A DNA stretch of 64,000 nucleotides from Clostridia bacterium (lineage in GTDB: Bacteria; Bacillota; Clostridia; Christensenellales; Borkfalkiaceae), in assembly GCA_017536205.1 (NCBI GenBank), contig JAFXHX010000011.1:1-64000 (forward strand), written 5' to 3'. This document shows, piece after piece, positions 25,563-33,995 of this stretch (positions are counted from its first letter, which is position 1; each line of letters begins with the position of its first letter). A program made the position numbers and the translations under genes. The notes beneath the pieces were generated by a model that worked only from the letters and a program-made list of their open reading frames with translations, was not told where the DNA came from and ran no database searches.

Positions 25563-26297
25563 TTATTTAGTTGCTATAAATAGCATTTTTTGTGAAGTTT
25601 TAGTTAACGGGTTGCCGTTTTCATCGGTAACGGTAAAGTTAGTAAATCCAACCGTTTTTAAAATATTTTCAATATCTTCTTTCTCGTGAGCGTACTGCGA
25701 TTGTTGTTCGGTGAAACGCTTGTAAACTTCGCCTTCTTTTTTGAAAAACGAAATTGTTATATCAAGCCTTGAACTATCTGATATAAACTCTGAAAGCCAA
25801 ATGTAAGAAAGTTCTTCGCCGTCGTCGCCAAACATATTTTTTGCAAGCACTTCTTTAAGTTTATAAGGAGTTGAAACGTCGAACATTAAAACACCGTTGT
25901 TTTTTAAACTATCGTAGCAGTTTTTAATAGCCTTTTTAAGCCCGGTTATAGGAACGTAATTAAACCCGTCGTTAACGGCGGTGATAAAACCTTGCTTTTC
26001 TTTCAACTTAAAGTTTTTAAAGTCGCCAACGAAATATTTAATATTAAGTTTTTCATTTCTCGTAGTTTCTTCTGCAACGGCAAGCATATCGGGGCTAATA
26101 TCAACGCCCACTACGCTATAGCCAAGCGCTTTAACCTTTCTTGTGAAAAGCCCCGTTCCACAAGCAAAGTCTATGCCAAATGGTTCGGGGTTTTTACTTT
26201 TTAAAGTTTTTGCAAGAAAGTCAAGCCAAGATGAATATGCGTCGTCGCATATTATACCGTTATAAAACTGCGAGAGAGTTTTATACTCTACGCTCAT
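25563..26297 (-). CDS. Class I SAM-dependent methyltransferase
   Basis: This 244-residue Rossmann-fold methyltransferase has motif I DFACGTGLFT near residue 43, followed by VVGVDISPDML and GDFKNFKL, and VLMFDVSTPYKL in motif IV/post I. The substrate is unknown; the proportions resemble small-molecule or protein methyltransferases of the UbiE/Methyltransf_25 class. It is packed between the membrane-protein gene and hslO with one-base gaps, so all four should be expressed together. Confidence 0.85.
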   Translation of the reverse strand: MSVEYKTLSQFYNGIICDDAYSSWLDFLAKTLKSKNPEPFGIDFACGTGLFTRKVKALGYSVVGVDISPDMLAVAEETTRNEKLNIKYFVGDFKNFKLKEKQGFITAVNDGFNYVPITGLKKAIKNCYDSLKNNGVLMFDVSTPYKLKEVLAKNMFGDDGEELSYIWLSEFISDSSRLDITISFFKKEGEVYKRFTEQQSQYAHEKEDIENILKTVGFTNFTVTDENGNPLTKTSQKMLFIATK

Positions 26298-26298
26298 A

Positions 26299-27558
26299 TT
26301 ATTTACCTTTCTTTTTGTATTTTACGGGTTTTTGCTTTTTTGAAACGGAAGTTTCAGTTTTAGCGGGCTCGCTATCGCTCATAAACTCGTCGATAGCGCT
26401 TTCTGCGCTTTCATCTACGGAGTGTTCAAGGGCGTAACGGTCGCTATCTTCAATCATTTTACGTTTGCTTTCAAGCAAGCGCTCTAAATCTTTTCTAGAA
26501 TAACTTTCAGGTAACGTTTCAATAACCACGTCGTCGTCCGTGATAGGTTTAACGGCACGGCTAGACAACGTATTTTTACGGTAAACGAAATCTTCAGGCT
26601 TATCGCTTTCAACGTTCTTCTTGTAAATACCACGGTACTTTTTAGCGCCCGGCACAAAGTCGTTAACGAACTCGTCGAACGTCCATTGAGAATAGTTGGT
26701 CCAAACGAGCATAAATATTGAAAGACTTATAAAGATTATAAGCGCCGCGCCAAGCGTAAATAGTATGTTAGAAACGTCGAACAATAAAAGTGCGAACGGT
26801 GCTAAACCTAAAATTATAAAGAAGGCGTTTATAGGAAGTAAGCCAACGCCTAAAATAAGCGAGTTTCTAATAATTCCAAAAAGCGAAAGTTTATAAGTTA
26901 CGCCTACTGTTAAAGTGTATAGATAAACGCAAACGAACAAGGCAAGCGCAATATAATCAAATATTTTAATTATAGTAAATAACCAAGAAAGGTTTGACTG
27001 TATTACAATTTGAACGTCGCATAGATTTATCGTTAAAATGGTAAGCCCTGCAATAAATACGAAAAGTAAAGTTGAAAGCAAGGTGTTTTTATAGTTCTTT
27101 TTAACGCCACTCCAAAAGTCAGACGCAACGAAAACGCCTTCGGTCCAAACCATATTTCTTAAAACGTAAAAACCGCCCGCTAAACCAATTGAAACGTAAA
27201 ACGATAAAACGATTAAAATTAAAAAGAAAATCATGTTTGAATTAAGGTCGATTTGCTCTGCCGTGCCAAGAATAATGTTTGGGTGAACGGCAGGATAGCC
27301 TATACCCATATTTTGCGAGAACGACGAGTTTGCAGACTGCGCCTCTATAAGCATAGTTCTAAATATTAAAAGTGCAAACACCGGAAATACGAATAAAAAC
27401 GTTAAGAGATTTATTTTTACTAACTTTCCAAAGTTGGTGGTAAGCAAATCCCACCCAAGCGACCATCTGCTTGTGGGTAAAGTTTTTCTTGCGTAATCTT
27501 CACTGCGTTCGGGGCCTTCTACTAACCTAGTAAAAAAGCCGTTCTTCTTTTTAGCCAT
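26299..27558 (-). CDS. Membrane protein, DUF624/YesL-like, with a charged C-terminal tail
   Basis: This 419-residue protein has an N-terminal basic segment, about six transmembrane helices between residues 45 and 310, and a hydrophilic tail of about 100 residues rich in Asp, Glu, Ser and Lys (ending KKQKPVKYKKKGK). The arrangement of hydrophobic segments recalls DUF624/YesL proteins, but the tail is unusual and the assignment is loose. It is the first gene of the operon, behind a sigma-A promoter at 27597-27625. Confidence 0.65.
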   Translation of the reverse strand: MAKKKNGFFTRLVEGPERSEDYARKTLPTSRWSLGWDLLTTNFGKLVKINLLTFLFVFPVFALLIFRTMLIEAQSANSSFSQNMGIGYPAVHPNIILGTAEQIDLNSNMIFFLILIVLSFYVSIGLAGGFYVLRNMVWTEGVFVASDFWSGVKKNYKNTLLSTLLFVFIAGLTILTINLCDVQIVIQSNLSWLFTIIKIFDYIALALFVCVYLYTLTVGVTYKLSLFGIIRNSLILGVGLLPINAFFIILGLAPFALLLFDVSNILFTLGAALIIFISLSIFMLVWTNYSQWTFDEFVNDFVPGAKKYRGIYKKNVESDKPEDFVYRKNTLSSRAVKPITDDDVVIETLPESYSRKDLERLLESKRKMIEDSDRYALEHSVDESAESAIDEFMSDSEPAKTETSVSKKQKPVKYKKKGK

Positions 27559-27596
27559 AGTTAACCTTTTAGAGTAATTTTTAATATATTACTTAT

Positions 27597-27625
27597 ATAA
27601 TATACTGTTTGGCATTTTTTTTCAA
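27597..27625 (-). promoter_or_regulatory. Promoter of the membrane protein-methyltransferase-hslO-TPR operon
   Basis: TTGAAA (27620-27625), 17 bases, TATTAT (27597-27602) on the minus strand. Confidence 0.6.
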
Positions 27626-27681
27626 TCGTTTTGGGTTATATTTTTACTTTTTCAACTGTTTAACACTTTTTAGGAGCGTTT

Positions 27682-27843
27682 ATGAGCAATTTTTGTAAAA
27701 ACGAAAGCTGTCCCGTTAAAAAAGGCGCTACTACTTTTTTCGTGCACAATTGTTTATATGCCGAAAAATGCATTTTAACATACAAAGAACAACTAAAAAA
27801 CAACAAGAAAAAAAAATCAAAAGGTGTTGACAAAGCCAACTAA
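27682..27843 (+). CDS. Small cysteine-containing protein, 53 residues
   Basis: The ATG at 27682 has an AGGAG site six bases upstream and opens a frame of 53 codons. It begins MSNFCKNESCPVKK and contains four cysteines in a Cys-x4-Cys ... Cys-x5-Cys arrangement that could bind a metal, then a very basic tail (LKNNKKKKSK). It lies just upstream of, and reads into, the promoter of the alpha-galactosidase gene. I recognise no family; the ribosome binding site and regular cysteine spacing argue that it is real. Confidence 0.55.
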   Translation: MSNFCKNESCPVKKGATTFFVHNCLYAEKCILTYKEQLKNNKKKKSKGVDKAN

Positions 27844-27854
27844 TAAGATATAAT
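27827..27854 (+). promoter_or_regulatory. Promoter of the alpha-galactosidase gene
   Basis: TTGACA (27827-27832), 16 bases, TATAAT (27849-27854). The -35 lies inside the last codons of the 53-residue ORF. The -10 lies at the centre of a palindrome AATAAGAT-ATAATA-ATCTTATT (27842-27863), a likely repressor site. Confidence 0.75.
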
Positions 27855-27881
27855 AATCTTATTAAAGTTAAGGAGCAACTT

Positions 27882-29960
27882 ATGAAAGTTATTAAACACG
27901 CTAGCACCTATATTAACGTTGGCAAAAAAGGGCACTTTTTCCTTTCTACTGAAAACAGTAACTTAAACGATTTTGAGTTTGGTTATATAAACTCTAACGT
28001 TGGCTTTAACTGCGATTACGAAACCAACTACAAAGGGCTTTTAGTTATGCCAACTAATAACTTTTTTGAGTTTAACTGCTTTACTGAAACTGAAAACGGA
28101 TTCAGCGTTAATTATTTAAACGATACCTACCCCGCAAGCATTACCGAAAACGTTTCGCTTATAAACGGGCTTAACGTTTTAACGCAAAACGTAACAGTTA
28201 AAAACGTTGGGGACAAGCCTTTTACACTTAACAAACTTTCAGCAGGAAACGCCTTGGCTATAGGTATTGAAGGCACGCCTTGGCACATAACTGATAGGTT
28301 TACCGTTTACTACGCCCTTAACCGTATGCAAGGCGAAGGTCAATGGCAAAAAAAGTCGCTTAAAGAACTTGATTTATTCCCCGCATCTACTCACCCGTGG
28401 GAAGAATCGCTTTTTAGGCTTCAATCGCTTGGCTCGTGGAGCACGGGGCTTTATTATCCTTTAATTATTATTGAAGATAAAGAGCGTAACGAGTGCTGGT
28501 TCTTCGAGCGTGAAGGTGGCGAAGCGTGGTATATGGAAATTAGCGTATACGGCGGTTATACGGGGCAATTTATAAACGTTAGTATGGGTGGAGCAGACGA
28601 GAAAACGCTTTGGAATAAAGAGCTTTTACCCGGCGAATCTTACACTACGACAAACTGTTTTTACGGTGTTGTAAAAGGTGGTTTTGAAGAAGCCGTTAAA
28701 GAACTTACTAAATACAAGCGCAAAACCAACCTTACTTCTTGCGATATAATTCCTACGTTTAACGACTTTATGTGTTCGCTTTGGTGCCAGCAACGCGAAG
28801 ATAGAAACAAGGCGTTAATTGACGCGTGCTATGAAGTTGGCGTTAAGCGCTACGTTATGGACGCAGGTTGGGCAGTTGAAGGAACTTGGGAGCCACTAGA
28901 TAGTGAAAAGTTCCCCACTATGAAACTAAAAGGACTTATTGATTACGCAAAAAGTTTAGGCATTGAGTTCGGCGTTTGGTTCGAGTTTGAAAAAACTAAT
29001 TATAAAGAAAACGAAGTTGCGCTTGCAAACGGCGTTAACGACTACCTTCTTTCTAAAAACGGTATGGTTTTATCGCCACACTCGCCCAAACTTAATATGC
29101 GTTGTAAATGGGGTACCGACCGACTACTTGAAAAGATTAGAAAACTTTACGACATGGGCGTAAGGTATATTAAAAACGACCACAACAACGAAGATAGGTA
29201 CGGCATATCAATGTACGATAACGAAAGCCCAAGTGAAGGAACAAGGCGCAACTCGCTTGCCTATTACGAGTTTATTGAAAGGGTTAAAAAAGAGTTTCCC
29301 GACTTAATTATTGAACACTGTGCTGCAGGTGGCCACCGCTCTGACCACGGAACGCTTAAACACTTCTTCTTCCAGTCGTCGTCAGACCAAGAAGATTACA
29401 GGTTAATTCCTTCGGTTGCACAGGGCATTTTAGGCTATTTAGCGCCCGAAAAAATGCTTGTTTGGTCTTGCCCCTATCCTATGATATATAACGTTCATTA
29501 TAACGATTTAGCGCTTACTGATAAAGAGTATAAAGAGTTAAGTAGTGGCAGAGAAACGGTGTTTAATATGGTTAGTTCTATGCTTGGCTTTATTTACCTT
29601 TCAGGTAGACCCGACCTTGCCGATAAATTAAACAAAACGCTTATTAAAGAAGCGTTTGACGTTTATATGACTTACGCTAGTACTTTATGCGAGCGCTACC
29701 CTATATTCCCTTGTGGAACTAAAAATATGGACGATAAAACCTTTAACGCCGTTGGTTTACAACGTGAAAAGGACACCGTTATGGCGCTTTGGGCTTTAGA
29801 AAATACGCAATTTGAACTTGACCTTAGTAAATACGGCTTTAAGTCGTTTGAAGTGATTTACCCACTTTCCGTTACTAACGCAAAACTAGATTTTGACGGA
29901 AAAACTTTAAAAGCCGAGTTTAAAGAAAAGTATTCTGCGTGCCTTATAAAACTTAAATAA
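27882..29960 (+). CDS. Alpha-galactosidase, glycoside hydrolase family 36
   Basis: This 692-residue protein has the GH36 layout: an N-terminal beta-sandwich (about 1-290), a TIM barrel (MDAGW at 326, WFEFEK at 366), and a C-terminal beta domain. The expected nucleophile is Asp433 (YIKND) and the acid/base Asp488 (HCAAGGHRSD). There is no signal peptide, so it hydrolyses imported alpha-galactosides (melibiose or raffinose type) in the cytoplasm. It has its own promoter with an overlapping palindrome, which suggests sugar-responsive repression. Galactose released here could feed the galactokinase-like fusion at 5146. Confidence 0.92.
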   Translation: MKVIKHASTYINVGKKGHFFLSTENSNLNDFEFGYINSNVGFNCDYETNYKGLLVMPTNNFFEFNCFTETENGFSVNYLNDTYPASITENVSLINGLNVLTQNVTVKNVGDKPFTLNKLSAGNALAIGIEGTPWHITDRFTVYYALNRMQGEGQWQKKSLKELDLFPASTHPWEESLFRLQSLGSWSTGLYYPLIIIEDKERNECWFFEREGGEAWYMEISVYGGYTGQFINVSMGGADEKTLWNKELLPGESYTTTNCFYGVVKGGFEEAVKELTKYKRKTNLTSCDIIPTFNDFMCSLWCQQREDRNKALIDACYEVGVKRYVMDAGWAVEGTWEPLDSEKFPTMKLKGLIDYAKSLGIEFGVWFEFEKTNYKENEVALANGVNDYLLSKNGMVLSPHSPKLNMRCKWGTDRLLEKIRKLYDMGVRYIKNDHNNEDRYGISMYDNESPSEGTRRNSLAYYEFIERVKKEFPDLIIEHCAAGGHRSDHGTLKHFFFQSSSDQEDYRLIPSVAQGILGYLAPEKMLVWSCPYPMIYNVHYNDLALTDKEYKELSSGRETVFNMVSSMLGFIYLSGRPDLADKLNKTLIKEAFDVYMTYASTLCERYPIFPCGTKNMDDKTFNAVGLQREKDTVMALWALENTQFELDLSKYGFKSFEVIYPLSVTNAKLDFDGKTLKAEFKEKYSACLIKLK

Positions 29961-29966
29961 AAAAAA

Positions 29967-29982
29967 CGGAGCAACTGCTCCG
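29967..29982. terminator. Bidirectional terminator between alpha-galactosidase and MATE genes
   Basis: CGGAGCA pairs with TGCTCCG, with A and T runs on each side. Confidence 0.8.
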
Positions 29983-29986
29983 TTTT

Positions 29987-31411
29987 TTAATTAGAGTTAA
30001 GAAGTATTTTATTCTTTTTACAATCTTCAAGTATTTTCTTTCTGCCAACCGTAAAGTAAACTATTATTAGCGAAATTGAAACTATTATCCAACTTATAGG
30101 ATAAGATAGTAATAGCGTTTGATAGGTGTGAAAACTAGGAATACTAAAAATTGTAAACACCCATAATATTCTAACGCCACATATGCCTATAACGTTTATA
30201 AGCATAGGCGCTAAAGAGAAACCTGCTCCCCTTAAAATGCCCGTTAACGCCTCTAACATACCACATATGTAGTAGTTAAACGCTATTCCTTTGAGCCTTT
30301 GCATACCAAACTCTATGGTGGTAGCCTCTAAAGTAGCGTCCACTTCAGATATATATAGTTTTAAAAGCGGTTTTCCTAAAAAATATGTGCTCATTCCTAA
30401 AACCAGGCCGATAAGCATTGCTAATACGGGAGCAATTATAACCGACTTTTTAGCCCTTTCACTTTCGCCTGCGCCTATGTTTTGCGCAACGAATGAAAGC
30501 GAAGCGTGGTTAATTGCGTTCATACTAGTATAAGTAAAACTATCAATACTTGAGCCTGCCGAGTTTCCGTTAACTACTAATTCGCCAAACCCGTTAACCG
30601 AAGTTTGAATAATAGTGTTAGATAGTGAAAACATCATACTTTGTATTCCTGCGGGAACGCCTATTTTTATAATATCAATTAGTTTAGACTTCGTTATTTT
30701 TAAGTTTTTAATAGAAAGTTTAAGCGAGCCTTCTAGTTTTGAAAGGTATATAAGTATAATTACCGCCGCAACTGTTTGAGAAATTACGGTTGCGATTGCA
30801 ACGCCATCAACGCTCATTTTAAATATCGAAACGAATAAAACGTTAAGCAAAACGTTTATTATACCCGCAATAAACAAGAACAGAAGTGGCCTTTTAGTAT
30901 CGCCAACAGCCCTTAAAATAGCGCTACCAAAGTTATAAACCATAGTTGATATAATTCCACCAAAGTATATGCGAAGATAAACGGTTGAAAGCGGAAGGTG
31001 TTCAGGTTGCGTATCCATAAGGCTTAATAAAAACGGCGTGGCAAAAACGCCTATCACCGTTAAAACTAGCCCCGATATAACGCTTAAAAGTATTGCCGTG
31101 TGAATAGTTTGGTTTAAATCGTTTTCTTGCTTAGAGCCGAAATATCTTGCAATTAAAACGGTTGCTCCTACCGAAAAACCCATAAAAAAGTTTACGAAAA
31201 CGTGAATAAGCGAAGAAGTTGCGCCTATTGCACCAACGGCTGTTGAAGAATCTTTAGAAAACTGACCGACTATTATCATATCGGCGGCGTTAAAAAGCAT
31301 TTGCAAAATGCCCGAAAGAGCAAACGGTAACGCAAAGGTTATAAGGTTTTTTACAATTGAACCTTTGGTCATATCAACTACTGATTTGCTATTTCTAACG
31401 CCTGAAACCAT
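29987..31411 (-). CDS. MATE-family multidrug/metabolite exporter
   Basis: This 474-residue protein has twelve predicted helices in two related halves. It carries the MATE signatures LPFALSGILQMLFNAADMIIVGQFS near the start and a second-half counterpart (GVPAGIQSMMFSLSNTIIQ). It resembles NorM/DinF-type cation-driven exporters and also the flippase-like MOP relatives; the substrate is unknown. It is transcribed alone from a sigma-A promoter and ends at the shared terminator. Confidence 0.9.
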   Translation of the reverse strand: MVSGVRNSKSVVDMTKGSIVKNLITFALPFALSGILQMLFNAADMIIVGQFSKDSSTAVGAIGATSSLIHVFVNFFMGFSVGATVLIARYFGSKQENDLNQTIHTAILLSVISGLVLTVIGVFATPFLLSLMDTQPEHLPLSTVYLRIYFGGIISTMVYNFGSAILRAVGDTKRPLLFLFIAGIINVLLNVLFVSIFKMSVDGVAIATVISQTVAAVIILIYLSKLEGSLKLSIKNLKITKSKLIDIIKIGVPAGIQSMMFSLSNTIIQTSVNGFGELVVNGNSAGSSIDSFTYTSMNAINHASLSFVAQNIGAGESERAKKSVIIAPVLAMLIGLVLGMSTYFLGKPLLKLYISEVDATLEATTIEFGMQRLKGIAFNYYICGMLEALTGILRGAGFSLAPMLINVIGICGVRILWVFTIFSIPSFHTYQTLLLSYPISWIIVSISLIIVYFTVGRKKILEDCKKNKILLNSN

Positions 31412-31432
31412 TTTCTTTTCTCCTTCGTAGAT

Positions 31433-31461
31433 ATTTTACTACCATACGATTTTAAGGTCAA
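31433..31461 (-). promoter_or_regulatory. Promoter of the MATE exporter gene
   Basis: TTGACC (31456-31461), 17 bases, TAAAAT (31433-31438) on the minus strand, then a GAAGGAG ribosome binding site. Confidence 0.65.
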
Positions 31462-31486
31462 CTTTTTAACTAGTTAAAAATTAAAA

Positions 31487-31508
31487 AAGCAAGGATTTCT
31501 CCTTGCTT
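31487..31508 (-). terminator. Intrinsic terminator of the glpA-to-mgtC operon
   Basis: AAGCAAGGA pairs with TCCTTGCTT around TTTC, with a T run on either strand, just after the MgtC-family stop codon. Confidence 0.8.
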
Positions 31509-31511
31509 TTT

Positions 31512-32231
31512 TTAGTTAATCGTTTCAACGTGAATAACGTATTCTAGGTTTTTAAGAACTTCAATAATTTCGTTGTGGGTTTTGCATTTTTTAAGTTCAC
31601 CGTCAACGATAGTTAAACTTATTGAGTAAACGCCAAGCCCAGAGTTTGCGTACGCAGGGTTAATTTCGATATCATCTATTTTAAGCCCTAATTTTCTTAT
31701 AGTTGCAGTGAACTCTGAAAGGTAGTTTTTGCCCTTTAACTCTATTGATATTTCTAAATGGTTAGAACGGATTTTGAAGTATTCTTCAATTCTTGTAAAG
31801 AGCGCAAGGCATACAAAGTATAAAAGGAAACTTACTATTGCTATCGTGTAGTGGCCAAAACCTATAAATATAGAAACCATTGCCATACACCAAAGCGCAA
31901 CCGACGTTGTTAAACCTTTAAGTTGATTTCTTGAACTAAATAGTATGGTGTTTGAACTGAGTATTGCAATACCTATAACGGTTGCCGCCGTTACGAACGA
32001 AAATTGAACTTTATATTCAATTAAAATATATTCGTCGCACATTGCCGCAAGTGATGATACTATTGAAACGAGAATAAAGGTGCGAAGACCTGCAGCGTGG
32101 CGTTTCGTTGCCCTTTCAAGACCTATAATGGTTGCTAAAATAAAAGCCAAACCTATTTTTAAAACTACGGCGCCAAGGTTAAGACCCGTTGACCACTCGC
32201 CTAAAAGGTTAGATATAATATCTTCGTACAT
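31512..32231 (-). CDS. MgtC/SapB-family membrane protein
   Basis: This 239-residue protein has an N-terminal MgtC domain with the family pattern RLGLAFILATIIGLERATKRHAAGLRTFILV and four to five helices (about 20-150). A cytoplasmic ACT-like C-terminal domain (about 160-239) follows. MgtC proteins affect Mg2+ homeostasis and membrane ATPase activity. It is the last gene of a five-gene operon, two bases after the CPA2 antiporter. The AGGAGAT site supports the start. Confidence 0.88.
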   Translation of the reverse strand: MYEDIISNLLGEWSTGLNLGAVVLKIGLAFILATIIGLERATKRHAAGLRTFILVSIVSSLAAMCDEYILIEYKVQFSFVTAATVIGIAILSSNTILFSSRNQLKGLTTSVALWCMAMVSIFIGFGHYTIAIVSFLLYFVCLALFTRIEEYFKIRSNHLEISIELKGKNYLSEFTATIRKLGLKIDDIEINPAYANSGLGVYSISLTIVDGELKKCKTHNEIIEVLKNLEYVIHVETIN

Positions 32232-32233
32232 AA

Positions 32234-33649
32234 TTATCTCCTATTTTTAAACTTATTTTTGTTATAGTCTATATACTCGCTTTCAAGTTCCATAAACGCT
32301 GCTTCGTTTTCAGAACGGTAATAATTGCTAGCGTCAATCTCATCTTTAATAGCGTTTAATTTTTTAGTAAGAAGTTCACGCCTTTTTTCAATGCTATCGT
32401 CTGGTAAAACAACCGTTGGTTCGCTTTCGTAACTGCCAGATTTTCTAAGCGCAAAGTCAGCAAGAACGGGGCCGAATATTTCGCATATTAAACCAACCGA
32501 TATAATAATAGTTTGAACAACGCTACCGTCAGTTCCACTTAAACTACGCGATGCAAGTTCACTTAAACCTATTGCTATTCCCGCTTGTGGAATAAGCGCT
32601 AAACCGAAAAAGTTGCAGGTTTTTGCAGGTTTTTTAACCATTTTACAACCTAAAAACGTTCCTAAATACTTTCCGCCCGTTTGAACTAAAATGTAAATTA
32701 AACAAACGGCTATAAGTGGCAAATAGGTTACGCTTTCGCTTGAAAATAGCGCGTCGATATTAAAAGTTAAACCCGATTTTACAAAGTAAATGAGTAGTAT
32801 CGGCGGGCTAAAATAACGAATTTGCTTAAACAGTTTTTCATCGCCTGATACGTTAACGTAAACAGAGCCCATAACGATGCAAGCAAGTAATGGCGAAACG
32901 CCAAGCGCCGAGCCGAACCCGCAAAGCAAGAAAAGTAGCGCAATAGAAACTATAAGTCTATTATCGTTAGAACGCTTTGCCGTCATTAAAAGTTTTAAAA
33001 CGTAGCCCGATACTGCGCCGAGTGCTATCATAACAAGGTTTAACCCAACTGGCAATAAAACTTCTTCAACGTTAAGCGAGCCAAGCGATATTCCCGTTGC
33101 AATAGAAACTGCGATACTAAACGCAATAAGCCCTAATATATCGCCAGACGCTATAACCGATAAAAGATTATCTACAAAGTCGCCCCCGGCGTTTTTTTGC
33201 CTTATAGTCATAGCCGTTGAAACGGGTGAAACTACGAAAGAAATTGATGCGAGTACGATTGACACGGGAAGTGAAAGATTAAACACGAAATATGTAAGAA
33301 CGAAAATTAAAACCGACGTTACGGCAATTTCCATAAGCGTTATAATTGCAACGCTCTTAAAGTTTTTCTTAACTATTCCTATTTTAAAGAACTCGCCTAT
33401 TCCAAACGATATAAACGCAAGCGCAATATCGCTAATAAAGCCCATACCAGAAACTACTTGGGTGGGAATTAAATCTAAACAATACGGACCTATTATTATA
33501 CCGGTTGCTACGTACGCAGTTACGTTAGGAAGTTTTAATAGTTTCGTAATGCGCGTGGCGAAAAACCCTAAAAATAGTATTAGGGACACCGATATAATTA
33601 TTACGGCAACTTGGTTGCCTTGTAAATGCTCGTAAAGTTTATCTAACAT
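32234..33649 (-). CDS. CPA2-family cation:proton antiporter
   Basis: This 471-residue protein has about twelve helices of the Na+/H+ exchanger fold. Features include PNVTAYVATGIIIGPYCLDLIP near the start, the GEFFKIG stretch, and a discontinuous-helix segment with conserved Pro/Asp (SGDILGLIAFS). A charged tail (about 420-471) ends in the cytoplasm. There is no RCK/TrkA-N domain, unlike KefB/C. It exchanges Na+ or K+ for protons. It is squeezed between the DUF1667 gene (one base) and the MgtC gene (two bases), so it belongs to the dehydrogenase operon. Confidence 0.88.
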   Translation of the reverse strand: MLDKLYEHLQGNQVAVIIISVSLILFLGFFATRITKLLKLPNVTAYVATGIIIGPYCLDLIPTQVVSGMGFISDIALAFISFGIGEFFKIGIVKKNFKSVAIITLMEIAVTSVLIFVLTYFVFNLSLPVSIVLASISFVVSPVSTAMTIRQKNAGGDFVDNLLSVIASGDILGLIAFSIAVSIATGISLGSLNVEEVLLPVGLNLVMIALGAVSGYVLKLLMTAKRSNDNRLIVSIALLFLLCGFGSALGVSPLLACIVMGSVYVNVSGDEKLFKQIRYFSPPILLIYFVKSGLTFNIDALFSSESVTYLPLIAVCLIYILVQTGGKYLGTFLGCKMVKKPAKTCNFFGLALIPQAGIAIGLSELASRSLSGTDGSVVQTIIISVGLICEIFGPVLADFALRKSGSYESEPTVVLPDDSIEKRRELLTKKLNAIKDEIDASNYYRSENEAAFMELESEYIDYNKNKFKNRR

Positions 33650-33650
33650 T

Positions 33651-33995
33651 TTATTCTACCGTTTTAGCAGATATTATATTTGCTCCAAACACGTTTTCAA
33701 TTATAACATCGCCCGTTTTTACGGGTGCTTTGCAACAAGCGCCGTTTATAACTTTCATTACCGAAAACATATCTTTTTTGCTAACGGGTCTATCCGTTTT
33801 AACGGGTAACACGCCACCACAAGAAAGTTTAACGGTTGAGGTTACAACCCTTTTCGGGTCGAAAACTTCGTTTTCGGCGTACATTTTACCACGCGCGCAA
33901 GTGTTGCCTTCAACGCCTATTACCTTGTTATCTTCAAGAAGAACGGTAATTCTGCAACCCATAGGGCATTCTACGCAAGTTAATTCTTTTTTCAT
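33651..33995 (-). CDS. DUF1667 protein (small cysteine-rich partner of a GlpA-type dehydrogenase)
   Basis: This 114-residue protein has Cys7-xx-Cys10-xxx-Cys14 (CVECPMGC) followed by GNTCARGKMYA and a later CC pair. This pattern matches the DUF1667 family, whose genes accompany GlpA-like and GlpB-like flavoproteins in Clostridia. The cysteines resemble iron-sulfur or molybdopterin-protein-like ligands, so a redox relay role is plausible. It overlaps the preceding flavoprotein gene by four bases (ATGA). Confidence 0.85.
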   Translation of the reverse strand: MKKELTCVECPMGCRITVLLEDNKVIGVEGNTCARGKMYAENEVFDPKRVVTSTVKLSCGGVLPVKTDRPVSKKDMFSVMKVINGACCKAPVKTGDVIIENVFGANIISAKTVE

